From contig NZ_JBIPKI010000064.1 in the NCBI RefSeq assembly GCF_044068515.1, positions 1 through 9,960 on the forward strand: DNA of 9,960 nt, written 5' to 3'. Under the pieces are notes generated by a model. That model saw only the letters and a list, made by a program, of their open reading frames with translations, searched no databases and was not told the origin of the DNA. Origin of the DNA: Desulfurivibrio sp044068515. GTDB taxonomy: Bacteria > Desulfobacterota > Desulfobulbia > Desulfobulbales > Desulfurivibrionaceae. The translations under genes and the position numbers were made by a program. Position 1 is the first letter of the stretch; the number at the start of each line of letters is the position of its first letter. Of the stretch, positions 1 to 5,902 are shown one piece after another.

Positions 1-136
1 ACCTGGTGGAGAGCGGCTTGTACCTCAAGGGGGCGAAGATCGACCCAAAAAGGTGCGCCCCCCCCGCCCCGGCCGCCGGGAAGGCCGAGCCCCGGCCTTT
101 GTCAAAAAGAAGGGCGGCATCTTCGGCCTCCGCTAA
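1..136 (+). CDS. 3' end of an unidentified gene, reading frame appears to switch
   Basis: This is the tail of a gene that enters from the left. In the frame beginning at base 3 the first 14 codons all end in G or C and read LVESGLYLKGAKID, which matches the codon style of the other genes here. That frame stays open until TAG at 238-240, but only by running through the palindrome. In the frame beginning at base 2 the final codons read FVKKKGGIFGLR and stop at TAA 134-136, which looks like a natural C-terminus; the same frame has poor third positions before about base 44. The simplest reading is one protein with a one-base slip somewhere between 45 and 110, perhaps at the A5 run (47-51) or the C8 run (58-65). 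The middle is a Pro/Ala/Lys/Arg-rich tail. The first residues are loosely reminiscent of the beta-helical repeats of bactofilins, but this is too short to name a family. Confidence 0.35.
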   Translation, partial: PGGERLVPQGGEDRPKKVRPPRPGRREGRAPAFVKKKGGIFGLR

Positions 137-240
137 ACGGGCCGTAGCGCGCCAGTTTGCGGCGATCAGCCCGGCTCACATAGCACACTATGCTTCGCCG
201 GCCTGCTTGCTGCAACCTGGCCCACTACGGCCCGTTTAGC
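132..240. repeat. 109-nt long imperfect palindrome
   Basis: The outer arms, GCTAAACGGGCCGTAG at 132-147 and CTACGGCCCGTTTAGC at 225-240, are perfect 16-bp reverse complements. Pairing continues inward with mismatches (about 10 of 14 for 148-161 against 211-224, and about 12 of 20 for the next segment). It closes on a small hairpin CATAG (179-183) / CTATG (188-192) whose centre nearly coincides with that of the outer arms. The element begins at the stop codon of the upstream gene (TAA 134-136). There is no U-tract, so it is not a classical intrinsic terminator. It could be a REP- or MITE-like dispersed element or an mRNA 3'-end stabiliser. No protein is encoded. Confidence 0.8.
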
Positions 241-392
241 TGTGAAGAACTGGTTGGTTGGGATTTTGTCACGCCGTGCGGAGGCTGCACCGGTGCTGCC
301 GCTTTACCTCCTCCCCCTTGTCTCTTGCCCCTTGAATCTGTTAATCTTGCAAGTTGGACCTTGAATCCTGAAACTGAAGATGGAGGACTATT
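241..392 (+). promoter_or_regulatory. bioB leader region with ribosome binding site
   Basis: This non-coding leader holds a good Shine-Dalgarno GGAGG at 382-386, six bases before the bioB ATG at 393, which fixes that start. A weak sigma70-like pair TTGTCT (318-323) and TAATCT (342-347), 18 bases apart, is the best promoter candidate I can see and is not strong. Positions 331-368 are rich in CTTGAAT-like repeats shared with other leaders in the window. I could not recognise a BirA-type operator (paired TTGTAAACC-like half-sites). Confidence 0.35.
348..367 (+). repeat. Dispersed 20-nt repeat, copy 1 (before bioB)
   Basis: The sequence TGCAAGTTGRRCCTTGAAYC fits both this copy and the one at 3932-3951. 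The two agree at 17 of 20 positions, and all three differences are transitions. Both copies lie just upstream of a ribosome binding site. Related CTTGAA words also lie before bioF (1441-1454). Confidence 0.6.
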
Positions 393-1310
393 ATGCTCGG
401 TCCTGAGGAAATTGGCGAACTGCGCCGGCTGGCCACGGCGGAACTGGTGGCCCGGGCGGCGGCGGTGAAGCTGGCCCAACGGGGGCAGGCTTTTTCGTTT
501 TGCAGCATTATCAACGCCAAGTCGGGCAAGTGCAGCGAGGATTGCCGTTACTGCGTGCAGTCGGGGCATTATCGGACCGCAGCGCCGATCTATCCCCTCA
601 AGGACAGCGAGGAAATCGTGGCTGCCGCCCGGGCCGCCCGGGAGGCCGGAGCTACCCGCTTTTCCCTGGTCACCAGCGGCCGGGGCCTGCCGGAGGCGGA
701 GGTGGAGCCGGTTGCGGCGGCCATCACCGCGATCCGCCGGCGGGTGGGGATCAGGGTCTGCGGCTCCTTCGGGATTCTCGACCGGGCCACCCTGGAGCGG
801 CTCAAGGCGGCGGGCATGAGCCGCTATCACCACAACCTCGAAACTTCGGAACGCTTTTTCCCCCGGATGACTACCACCCACAGCTATTCCGACCGGGTCG
901 CCACCATCCGGGCCGCCCAGCAGGCCGGCCTGGAGGTCTGTTCCGGCGGAATTTTCGGCCTGGGGGAAACGGAAGATGACCGGATCGATATGGCCCTGGA
1001 CCTGCGCGAACTGGCCGTGGATTCGGTGCCGCTCAACATCCTGATTCCTCTGCCCGGCACTCCCCTGGCCGAGACTCCTCCCCTGGAGGTACGGGAAATC
1101 ATCCGCTCCATCGCCCTTTATCGCCTGCTGTTGCCGGGGATCTGCATCCGCCTGGCCGGGGGCCGCGAGGTCGCCCTCCAGGACTTCCTGGCCGCCGCCT
1201 TCCTGGCCGGGGCCGACGGCATGATGATCGGCGGCTACCTGACCCAGAAAGGCCGCAGCGTCGAGGCCGACCGCAAGTTCGCCGCCGAGATGGCGTCTTT
1301 ATGGATTTAG
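393..1310 (+). CDS. bioB: Biotin synthase BioB (radical SAM), Type II-like
   Basis: BioB inserts sulfur into dethiobiotin to form biotin, the last pathway step, in the cytoplasm. The 305-aa protein is a little shorter than the E. coli enzyme. The radical-SAM CxxxCxxC motif is C47, C51 and C54 in SGKCSEDCRYC. Other family landmarks are YHHNLETS (145-152), VCSGGIFGLGET (182-193) and LAGGRE (254-259). Compared with E. coli BioB, the auxiliary-cluster ligands C128, C188 and R260 correspond to C123, C183 and R258 here, but C97 is replaced by S91 (TRFSLVTSGRG). An additional cysteine, C37, lies in FCSIINAKSG. From memory, this pattern fits the Type II BioB of obligate anaerobes, reported to use an auxiliary 4Fe-5S cluster. 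The ATG has GGAGG six bases upstream. Product identity is secure; the Type II assignment is an inference. Its stop codon TAG opens the structured spacer before bioF. Confidence 0.96.
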   Translation: MLGPEEIGELRRLATAELVARAAAVKLAQRGQAFSFCSIINAKSGKCSEDCRYCVQSGHYRTAAPIYPLKDSEEIVAAARAAREAGATRFSLVTSGRGLPEAEVEPVAAAITAIRRRVGIRVCGSFGILDRATLERLKAAGMSRYHHNLETSERFFPRMTTTHSYSDRVATIRAAQQAGLEVCSGGIFGLGETEDDRIDMALDLRELAVDSVPLNILIPLPGTPLAETPPLEVREIIRSIALYRLLLPGICIRLAGGREVALQDFLAAAFLAGADGMMIGGYLTQKGRSVEADRKFAAEMASLWI

Positions 1311-1431
1311 TCTGGGCCGGGAGCAGGGTGGCCCAGGCGCCTGCGGCTGCCGGGCCGAGTTAGCGGTCAGGCCCAACCCGGTCCGGTGGCCAGGGCCGGC
1401 TGTCAAACCCTGACCGGCCTGAACCAGACTA
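1308..1431. repeat. Structured palindromic spacer between bioB and bioF
   Basis: The outer arms TAGTCTGG (1308-1315) and CCAGACTA (1424-1431) are perfect inverse copies, and the left one contains the bioB stop codon. Further in, GCCGG and CAGGGT on the left pair with ACCCTGACCGGC on the right once a small bulge is allowed. Several alternative stems (GGTCAGG with CCTGACC, TGGCC with GGCCA) are possible. There is no U-tract. Like the element at 132-240, it begins at a stop codon, which suggests the same kind of 3'-end structure, although the sequences are not obviously the same family. Confidence 0.5.
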
Positions 1432-1471
1432 TCCCGGCAGCTTGAATTTTGAACACTAAAAGAGGTAATTG

Positions 1472-2647
1472 ATGGATATCACGGATTTTTTGGCCCGGCA
1501 GGAAAAAGCGGGCAATTTGCGCCGGCTGCCGGTTCTGGAACATCCCGACGGGGGCCGGGTGCGCTTTGCCGGCGAGGAAGACCTGCTCGACTTTTCTTCC
1601 AACGATTACCTGGGCTTGACCCGCCATCCTTTGTTGCTGGTGGAAGCGGCCGAAGCCCTGAGCCGTTTCGGCACCGGGGCCGGTTCGGCCCGCCTGATGA
1701 GCGGCAATTTCGAGCTGCATCGCCGGCTGGAAGCGGCCCTGGCCGCCCTCAAGGACCAGGAGGCGGCCCTGCTCTTCGGCAGCGGCTATCTGGCCAACAT
1801 CGGGATCATCCCGGCCTTGGTGGGCCGCCATGACGTGGTTTTTTCCGACCGCCTCAATCACGCCAGCATTTACGACGGCTGCCGCCTTGCCGGGGCCGCC
1901 CTGCACCGCTTTGCCCATAACGACTGCAACCAGTTGGAAGACCTTCTCAAGCGCCATCGGGGCAAGAACGAGGCCCTGATCGTGGTCGAGTCCCTCTACA
2001 GCATGGATGGGGATTTCTGCCCCCTGGCCGAGGTGGTGGCCCTGAAGGAGCGCTACGACTGCCGCCTGCTGGTGGACGAGGCCCACGCCACCGGACTTTT
2101 CGGGGCCAACGGGGCCGGCCTGCTGGCGGCGGCCAACCTGGCCGACCGGGTCGACCTGGTCATGGGCACCCTGGGCAAGGCCCTGGGCGGTTACGGGGCC
2201 TATGTCGCCGCCCGGCGGGAGATGATCGCCTTTCTGATCAACCGGGCCCGCAGCTTCATCTTTGCCACCGCCCTGCCGCCGGCCACCACCGCCGCCGCCC
2301 TGGCCGCCGTCGCCCTGCTGGCGACGGAGCCGGAGTTGCGCCAGGAGTTGTGGCAACGGGTGGAAGTTTTCAAAAACAGTCTCAAGCTGGGGGGGATAGA
2401 AGCCGACCTGGGGCCCTCGCAAATCATCCCCCTGACCGTGGGCGGCAGCAAGGCGGCCCTGCAGGCCGCCGACCGCCTGCGGCAAAGGGGCATCTACGCC
2501 ACCGCGGTCCGGCCGCCCACGGTGCCGGCCGGCAGCGCCCGCCTCCGTTTTTCGGTCACCAACCACCTCTCGGCCGACGAACTCAGCGCCGCCGCCGCCA
2601 TCATCGCCTCGGAATTGGGGGGCCGGGAGCGGCAAGGATCGGAATGA
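1472..2647 (+). CDS. bioF: 8-amino-7-oxononanoate synthase BioF
   Basis: BioF condenses pimeloyl-ACP (or pimeloyl-CoA) with L-alanine to give 8-amino-7-oxononanoate, the first dedicated step of biotin ring assembly. It is a PLP fold-type I alpha-oxoamine synthase, and its 391 residues are of normal length. Visible landmarks are FSSNDYLGLTRHP (41-53), GSGYLANIG (103-111), NHASIYDG (129-136), VVESLYSMDGD (171-181), VDEAHATGLFG (201-211, with the PLP-binding D202 and H205) and MGTLGKALGGYG (231-242), where K236 is the expected Schiff-base lysine. I chose ATG 1472 over the adjacent in-frame TTG 1469 because of GAGG at 1462-1465. The gap to bioB is 161 nt and is largely structured; the gap to the transporter gene is about 74 nt. 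No bioA, bioD, bioC or bioH is in the window, so the remaining steps must be encoded elsewhere. Confidence 0.95.
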   Translation: MDITDFLARQEKAGNLRRLPVLEHPDGGRVRFAGEEDLLDFSSNDYLGLTRHPLLLVEAAEALSRFGTGAGSARLMSGNFELHRRLEAALAALKDQEAALLFGSGYLANIGIIPALVGRHDVVFSDRLNHASIYDGCRLAGAALHRFAHNDCNQLEDLLKRHRGKNEALIVVESLYSMDGDFCPLAEVVALKERYDCRLLVDEAHATGLFGANGAGLLAAANLADRVDLVMGTLGKALGGYGAYVAARREMIAFLINRARSFIFATALPPATTAAALAAVALLATEPELRQELWQRVEVFKNSLKLGGIEADLGPSQIIPLTVGGSKAALQAADRLRQRGIYATAVRPPTVPAGSARLRFSVTNHLSADELSAAAAIIASELGGRERQGSE

Positions 2648-2693
2648 ACCTGTTAACTTGATGCTGGCGGTGTTTAGGGACGAACTTGAGATG

Positions 2694-2707
2694 GCCCCGG
2701 CCGGGGC
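2694..2707. repeat. 14-bp perfect GC palindrome before the MFS gene
   Basis: GCCCCGGCCGGGGC is a perfect palindrome in the bioF-MFS spacer, just before the Shine-Dalgarno-like GAGG at 2713-2716. It might act as an operator or as a stem close to the ribosome site. In DNA this GC-rich it may also be chance. Confidence 0.3.
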
Positions 2708-2721
2708 AGGGTGAGGAACGG

Positions 2722-3948
2722 GTGCTCAGGCTTTTTATGCGCGGTTTTGCCGAACTTTTTACCGTCCATCCCCGCCTGGCTCTTTTCCCCCTGGCGGCGG
2801 TGGCGACCTCCGGTTTCGGCCAGACCTTTTTCATTTCCGCTTTCGGGGGCGAACTGCGGGCCGCCTTCGGCCTCTCCCATACCGCTTACGGGGCCCTTTA
2901 CAGCGGGGCCACGGTGCTGGCCGCCTGGCTGCTGTTCCGCTTCGGCTCCCTGGCCGACCGCTGGGAACTCGGCCGGGCGGTGAAGCTGGCCGTATTGGTG
3001 CTGGCCGCCGGCTGTCTGGTGATCGGCCTGGCCCCCGGTCCGGCCGTGCTGGGCCTGGGTTTTGTCCTGATCCGCTTCGGCGGCCAGGGCTTTATCGCCC
3101 ACCTGGGCATGACCACCGCCGCCCGTTACTTTGCCGCCGCCCGCGGCAAGGCGGTAGCCCTGGCCGCCGGGGGCATTCCCCTGGCCGAGGCCCTGCTGCC
3201 GCCGGCGGCGATCTTCCTGATCGCCCGCGGCGACTGGCGCTGGCCCTGGCTGGCGGCCGCCCTGGTTCTGCTCCTGCTGATACTGCCCCTGTTGCGCTTT
3301 TTGAGCCGGGAAGCGCCGCCGGTGGCGACCGCCGCCCAAGGGCCGGGAGGCAAGGTCCGGCAGTTCACCCGAACCGAGGTGCTGCGGGATCGGGGGTTTT
3401 ATTTCCTGCTGCCGGCCGTGCTGGCCACCCCCTTCGTCGCCACCGCCGTGCTTTTTCATCAGGCGGCCATCGCCGAGGAGCGGGGCTGGGCGTTGGAATT
3501 GCTGGCCGGGGCCTTTGTGGTCTTCGCCCTGGGCCATTTCGCCACCCTGGTAATCGCCGGTCCCCTGGTGGATCGGCTCAGCGCCGCCCGGGCCCTGCCC
3601 CTGGCCCTGCTGCCCATGGCCGCCGGCCAGGTCCTGCTGGCCGCCTTCGCCGGTTCCTGGGTGCCGTTCTGCTATCTGGGCCTGCTGGGAATCAGCATCG
3701 GCCTGGCCACCACCGCCGGGGGCACCATCTGGGCCGACCGTTACGGGGTGCTCCACCTGGGGGCGATTCGTTCCCTGGTCCATGCGGCGATCATTATAGC
3801 CACCGCCCTCGCCCCGTTGTTCGCCGGGGTGATCCTGGACAGTCGCCTGGGGGTGGGGGAGCTGGCCCTGCTGATGGCCGGTTTGGGCCTGGGCGGCGCG
3901 GCCCTGGCCATGGTGGCCCAAAGGTTCAAGGTGCAAGTTGAGCCTTGA
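2722..3948 (+). CDS. Major facilitator superfamily transporter, substrate unknown
   Basis: This is an inner-membrane secondary transporter of about 408 residues and by eye about 12 hydrophobic helices, the standard MFS size. The loop between helices 2 and 3 has the family motif in the form RFGSLADRWELGRA. The second half carries the echo GPLVDRLSAARAL, and helices 4-5 carry RFGGQGFIAHLG and ARGKAVALAAGGIPLAE. The start is uncertain: GTG 2722 is preferred because GAGG (2713-2716) lies five bases upstream; ATG 2737 and TTG 2686 are in-frame alternatives. The gene sits between biotin and cobamide genes on the same strand, so a vitamin, a precursor or an organic-acid substrate is conceivable, but nothing in the sequence decides it. 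The last codons (RFKVQVEP) lie inside a repeat-derived hairpin, so the C-terminus may have been reshaped by that repeat. Confidence 0.88.
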   Translation: MLRLFMRGFAELFTVHPRLALFPLAAVATSGFGQTFFISAFGGELRAAFGLSHTAYGALYSGATVLAAWLLFRFGSLADRWELGRAVKLAVLVLAAGCLVIGLAPGPAVLGLGFVLIRFGGQGFIAHLGMTTAARYFAAARGKAVALAAGGIPLAEALLPPAAIFLIARGDWRWPWLAAALVLLLLILPLLRFLSREAPPVATAAQGPGGKVRQFTRTEVLRDRGFYFLLPAVLATPFVATAVLFHQAAIAEERGWALELLAGAFVVFALGHFATLVIAGPLVDRLSAARALPLALLPMAAGQVLLAAFAGSWVPFCYLGLLGISIGLATTAGGTIWADRYGVLHLGAIRSLVHAAIIIATALAPLFAGVILDSRLGVGELALLMAGLGLGGAALAMVAQRFKVQVEP

Positions 3949-3970
3949 ACCCGCCCCGCCCTTGAACCTT
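3921..3970. repeat. Competing hairpins across the MFS stop codon
   Basis: AAGGTTCAAGG (3921-3931) is the exact reverse complement of CCTTGAACCTT (3960-3970, 11 bp). Nine of its bases also pair perfectly with CCTTGAACC (3943-3951). The two stems exclude each other. The MFS stop codon (3946-3948) lies in the shorter structure, and the longer one ends only four bases before the cobS Shine-Dalgarno (3975-3979). It could tune transcription end or coupling between the two genes. Confidence 0.55.
3932..3951 (+). repeat. Dispersed 20-nt repeat, copy 2 (before cobS)
   Basis: This is the second copy of TGCAAGTTGRRCCTTGAAYC, matching 348-367 at 17 of 20 bases. It overlaps the last codons of the MFS gene and supplies one arm of the hairpin there. 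Confidence 0.6.
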
Positions 3971-3987
3971 AAAAAGAGGTGAGTTGC

Positions 3988-4803
3988 TTGTTGAAGGATA
4001 TCCTGGCGGCCGGCCGCTTTCTGACCATTCTGCCCTGGCCCGGCGGCCGGCGGATGATGACCGAGGCGGAGGTTACCCGCAGCGCGGCGGGCTTTGTCGC
4101 CGTGGGGCTGCTGCAGGGGCTGCTGCTGGTGGCCGTCGAGGTGCTGGCCGGCCAGCTTTTTCATCCCGACCTGGCCCTGTGGCTGGTGCTGCTGGCCCTG
4201 GTTCTGGTCAGCGGCGGTTTTCACCTCGACGGCCTGGCCGACACCTTCGATGCCCTGGCGGTCAAGGCCGGCGGCGATCCCCAGCGGGACCGGGAGCGTC
4301 GCCTGGCGGCGATGAAGGATTCGGCCATCGGGGCCATGGGCCTGCTGGCGATAATTTTTGCCCTGGGGTTCAAGTTCTTCGCCCTCCAGAGCCTTTCCCA
4401 CGCCTCTTACGCCATTTATTATTCCAGCCTGCTGCTGCTGCCGGCCGTGGGCAAATGGGCGATGGTGGTCGCCATGCCCCGGGCGCTGCCGGCCCGGCCC
4501 GACGGCCTGGGCCGCCTCTTTCTCGGGGCGGTGGGGCGGCGGGAAGTGATCTGGGCCTGCATCAGCCTGGCTTTGCCGCTGCTGGCCCTTTGCCTGCTGC
4601 TGCCCGGCTACCTGCCCCGTTATTACTTCCTGTTCTATCCCCTGTTGCCGCTGCTGATCTACCTGGGCGGCCGGGCGGCAACGGCCCTTTGCCGGCGCCG
4701 CTTCGGCGGCCTGACCGGGGACAACCTGGGCGCCCTCAATGAACTGGCCGAAATCCTCTTTCTCTTTTTGGTGCTGCTATGGTTACGACTCTCTGCCTGG
4801 TGA
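3988..4803 (+). CDS. cobS: Adenosylcobinamide-GDP ribazoletransferase CobS
   Basis: CobS is the integral membrane enzyme that joins alpha-ribazole (or its 5'-phosphate) to adenosylcobinamide-GDP, finishing the nucleotide loop of cobalamin. At 271 residues it is slightly longer than average. It has the expected blocks: RFLTILPWPG near the N-terminus (10-19), GGFHLDGLADTFDAL (76-90, the acidic HLDGLADT signature), AAMKDSAIGAMG (107-118) and FGGLTGDNLGALNELAE (239-255), with hydrophobic helices between them. The start is uncertain. AGAGG at 3975-3979 is eight bases before TTG 3988, which I prefer; GTG 3979 overlaps that site and TTG 3991 is also in frame. The gene ends inside the next one with a 25-nt overlap, so the two are probably translationally coupled. 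Confidence 0.93.
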   Translation: MLKDILAAGRFLTILPWPGGRRMMTEAEVTRSAAGFVAVGLLQGLLLVAVEVLAGQLFHPDLALWLVLLALVLVSGGFHLDGLADTFDALAVKAGGDPQRDRERRLAAMKDSAIGAMGLLAIIFALGFKFFALQSLSHASYAIYYSSLLLLPAVGKWAMVVAMPRALPARPDGLGRLFLGAVGRREVIWACISLALPLLALCLLLPGYLPRYYFLFYPLLPLLIYLGGRAATALCRRRFGGLTGDNLGALNELAEILFLFLVLLWLRLSAW

Positions 4804-5453
4804 GGCATGGTGAAACGGAAGGGGCGGAGATTCCCCGCTACAAGGGGAGCCTGGATGTGGCGATGTCGGCCCGCGGCCACGAGCAGGTGCGGCGGACCGC
4901 CGGCCGCCTGCGGGACTACCTGGCCGATTTGCTCAGCGCCCGCCGGCACAGCTACTTGCGGGCGGTGCATGCCGAATCGGACCTGGCAGGGGGAACCGGC
5001 CTCGACGCGGTTTACTGTTCGCCCCTGATCCGGGCCCTTAACAGCGCCGAATATATCGCCGCCCCCCACGGGCTGGAGCCGGTGGTGGCGCGGGATCTGC
5101 GCGAACGTGATTTCGGCGAGTGGGAAGGGCTGAGTTTCAGCGATATCAGAAAGGCTTGGCCCGAGGCCTTCGCGGCCTGGGCTGCCGATCCGGTTAATTT
5201 TGCCCCGCCCGGCGGCGAAACAACCCTGGGGGTGGCTCGCCGGGCCGAAGCCGCCCTGACGGCGATCCTCGACCGGCACCGGGGGCAGAACCTGGCCCTG
5301 GTGGCCCACGGCGGGATCAACCGGGTGATCCTCTGCCATTTGCTGGGGGTGCCGCTGGCCAATATCTTCCGGATCGAACAGGACCTGGCCTGTTTCAACA
5401 TCATCGAGTTCTGGGATCAGCTCCCGGTGGTCAAACTGCTCAATGGCCTCTGA
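4779..5453 (+). CDS. cobC: Histidine phosphatase, probable alpha-ribazole phosphatase CobC
   Basis: This is a 224-aa cytoplasmic member of the histidine (phosphoglycerate mutase-like) phosphatase superfamily. The catalytic set is visible: the LVRHGET motif with H10 as phospho-acceptor, R9, R85 in CSPLIRA, E109 in RDLRERDFGEWEG and H177 in VAHGG. Members with this motif set next to cobS usually remove phosphate from alpha-ribazole 5'-phosphate (CobC); a general phosphatase remains possible. ATG 4779 lies inside cobS, no strong Shine-Dalgarno precedes it, and the overlap implies coupling. One oddity is that about 25-30 residues (roughly 45-73, DYLADLLSARRHSYLRAVHA onward) lie between the usual RGxEQ helix and the VYCSP strand, more than in typical members. 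That stretch may form an additional cap element. Confidence 0.85.
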   Translation: MVTTLCLVRHGETEGAEIPRYKGSLDVAMSARGHEQVRRTAGRLRDYLADLLSARRHSYLRAVHAESDLAGGTGLDAVYCSPLIRALNSAEYIAAPHGLEPVVARDLRERDFGEWEGLSFSDIRKAWPEAFAAWAADPVNFAPPGGETTLGVARRAEAALTAILDRHRGQNLALVAHGGINRVILCHLLGVPLANIFRIEQDLACFNIIEFWDQLPVVKLLNGL

Positions 5454-5462
5454 GCGGAGCGG

Positions 5463-5795
5463 TTAATGGGTCAGCTTGATCGTGGCCAGCCGGTTGAGGC
5501 TTACCTTGGCTTCGGCTGCCTGGATAGCAAGTTGGCGATGGACTTCGGGGGGAACCCGGACCATGAATTTGCCGCTGAACCGCCGGCCGGCTAAAGGTTC
5601 GGGCACGGTCTCACCGGTTTTTTCCAGGTCGGCAACCACCTCCGCCACCACGCCGCGGATTCCCCGGAGCGCCTTTTCGGGGGATGAAGCCAGCCAACTC
5701 AGGCTGGGAAACTCGGCGCAGAGTCCGACGTATTCCCGGTCCTCTTCGGACCAGGTCACCCGGTAGGTGTAGTGATCTTCTTTAATTGTTTTCAT
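5463..5795 (-). CDS. hicB: HicB-family antitoxin, probably now unpaired
   Basis: HicB antitoxins bind and block HicA mRNA interferases and repress their own promoter. This 110-aa protein has the two usual parts: an N-terminal partial RNase-H-like HicB fold (about 8-60, YRVTWSEEDREYVGLCAEFP) and a C-terminal ribbon-helix-helix segment (about 73-108, FSGKFMVRVPPEVHRQLA then VSLNRLA). ATG 5795 is chosen because AGAGG lies seven bases upstream. A longer reading from 5861 adds an unnatural Arg-rich leader and has no such site. The coding strand begins 14 nt inside the end of the hicA remnant, which is the usual hicA-hicB overlap. No full toxin is present. Transcription may come from read-through of regBA. 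It converges on cobC with only nine bases between the stops and no terminator between them. Confidence 0.88.
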   Translation of the reverse strand: MKTIKEDHYTYRVTWSEEDREYVGLCAEFPSLSWLASSPEKALRGIRGVVAEVVADLEKTGETVPEPLAGRRFSGKFMVRVPPEVHRQLAIQAAEAKVSLNRLATIKLTH

Positions 5796-5883
5796 CTTGC
5801 AACCTCTCGATAGCCCGCAGAATCTGTCTGACCTGGTATGCCTTGGCCTTGCCTTTGTCATTCTGCAGGTTTACTCGTGGATC
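5782..5883 (-). pseudogene. C-terminal remnant of a HicA toxin gene
   Basis: Read on the minus strand, about 31 codons ending at TAA (5782-5784) give VNLQNDKGKAKAYQVRQILR followed by AIERLQDENN. This resembles the C-terminus of a HicA subgroup as I remember it (VNLQ, then KPYQIRQFLRLIE, then a short acidic end). It has the classic position just upstream of hicB with a 14-nt overlap. There is no start codon and none of the N-terminal double-stranded-RNA-binding-like fold, including the GSHH-type catalytic histidine. Upstream in this frame the sequence is the wrong frame of regA. I read it as a 5'-truncated hicA. It should be non-toxic. Confidence 0.65.
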
Positions 5884-5902
5884 CCCTTGCCAGGGCCGAT
5901 AA

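Noticed and set aside
241..392. BirA operator before bioB
   Set aside because: GTTAAT at 340-345 resembles half a site, but no matching inverted half at the right distance is present.
190..468. Plus-strand open frame of 92 codons overlapping the palindrome and the bioB start
   Set aside because: It begins in the palindrome, has no ribosome site and ends inside bioB in the wrong frame.
225..881. Minus-strand open frame of 218 codons opposite bioB
   Set aside because: It has shadow composition and overlaps the conserved BioB core.
1403..2635. Minus-strand open frame of 410 codons opposite bioF
   Set aside because: It is a Gly/Gln-rich shadow frame; bioF is certain on the plus strand.
3949..3987. 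Cobalamin riboswitch before cobS
   Set aside because: The spacer is only about 39 nt and lacks the B12-box core. None was seen before the MFS gene either.
2674..4401. Very long minus-strand open frame (575 codons) opposite the MFS and cobS genes
   Set aside because: Its translation is dominated by Gly, Gln, Pro, His and Arg, as expected from reading GC-rich genes backwards. The plus strand there encodes clear membrane proteins.
5796..5861. Longer hicB start at 5861
   Set aside because: It adds an Arg-rich stretch not seen in the family and has no ribosome site, whereas ATG 5795 has AGAGG at seven bases.
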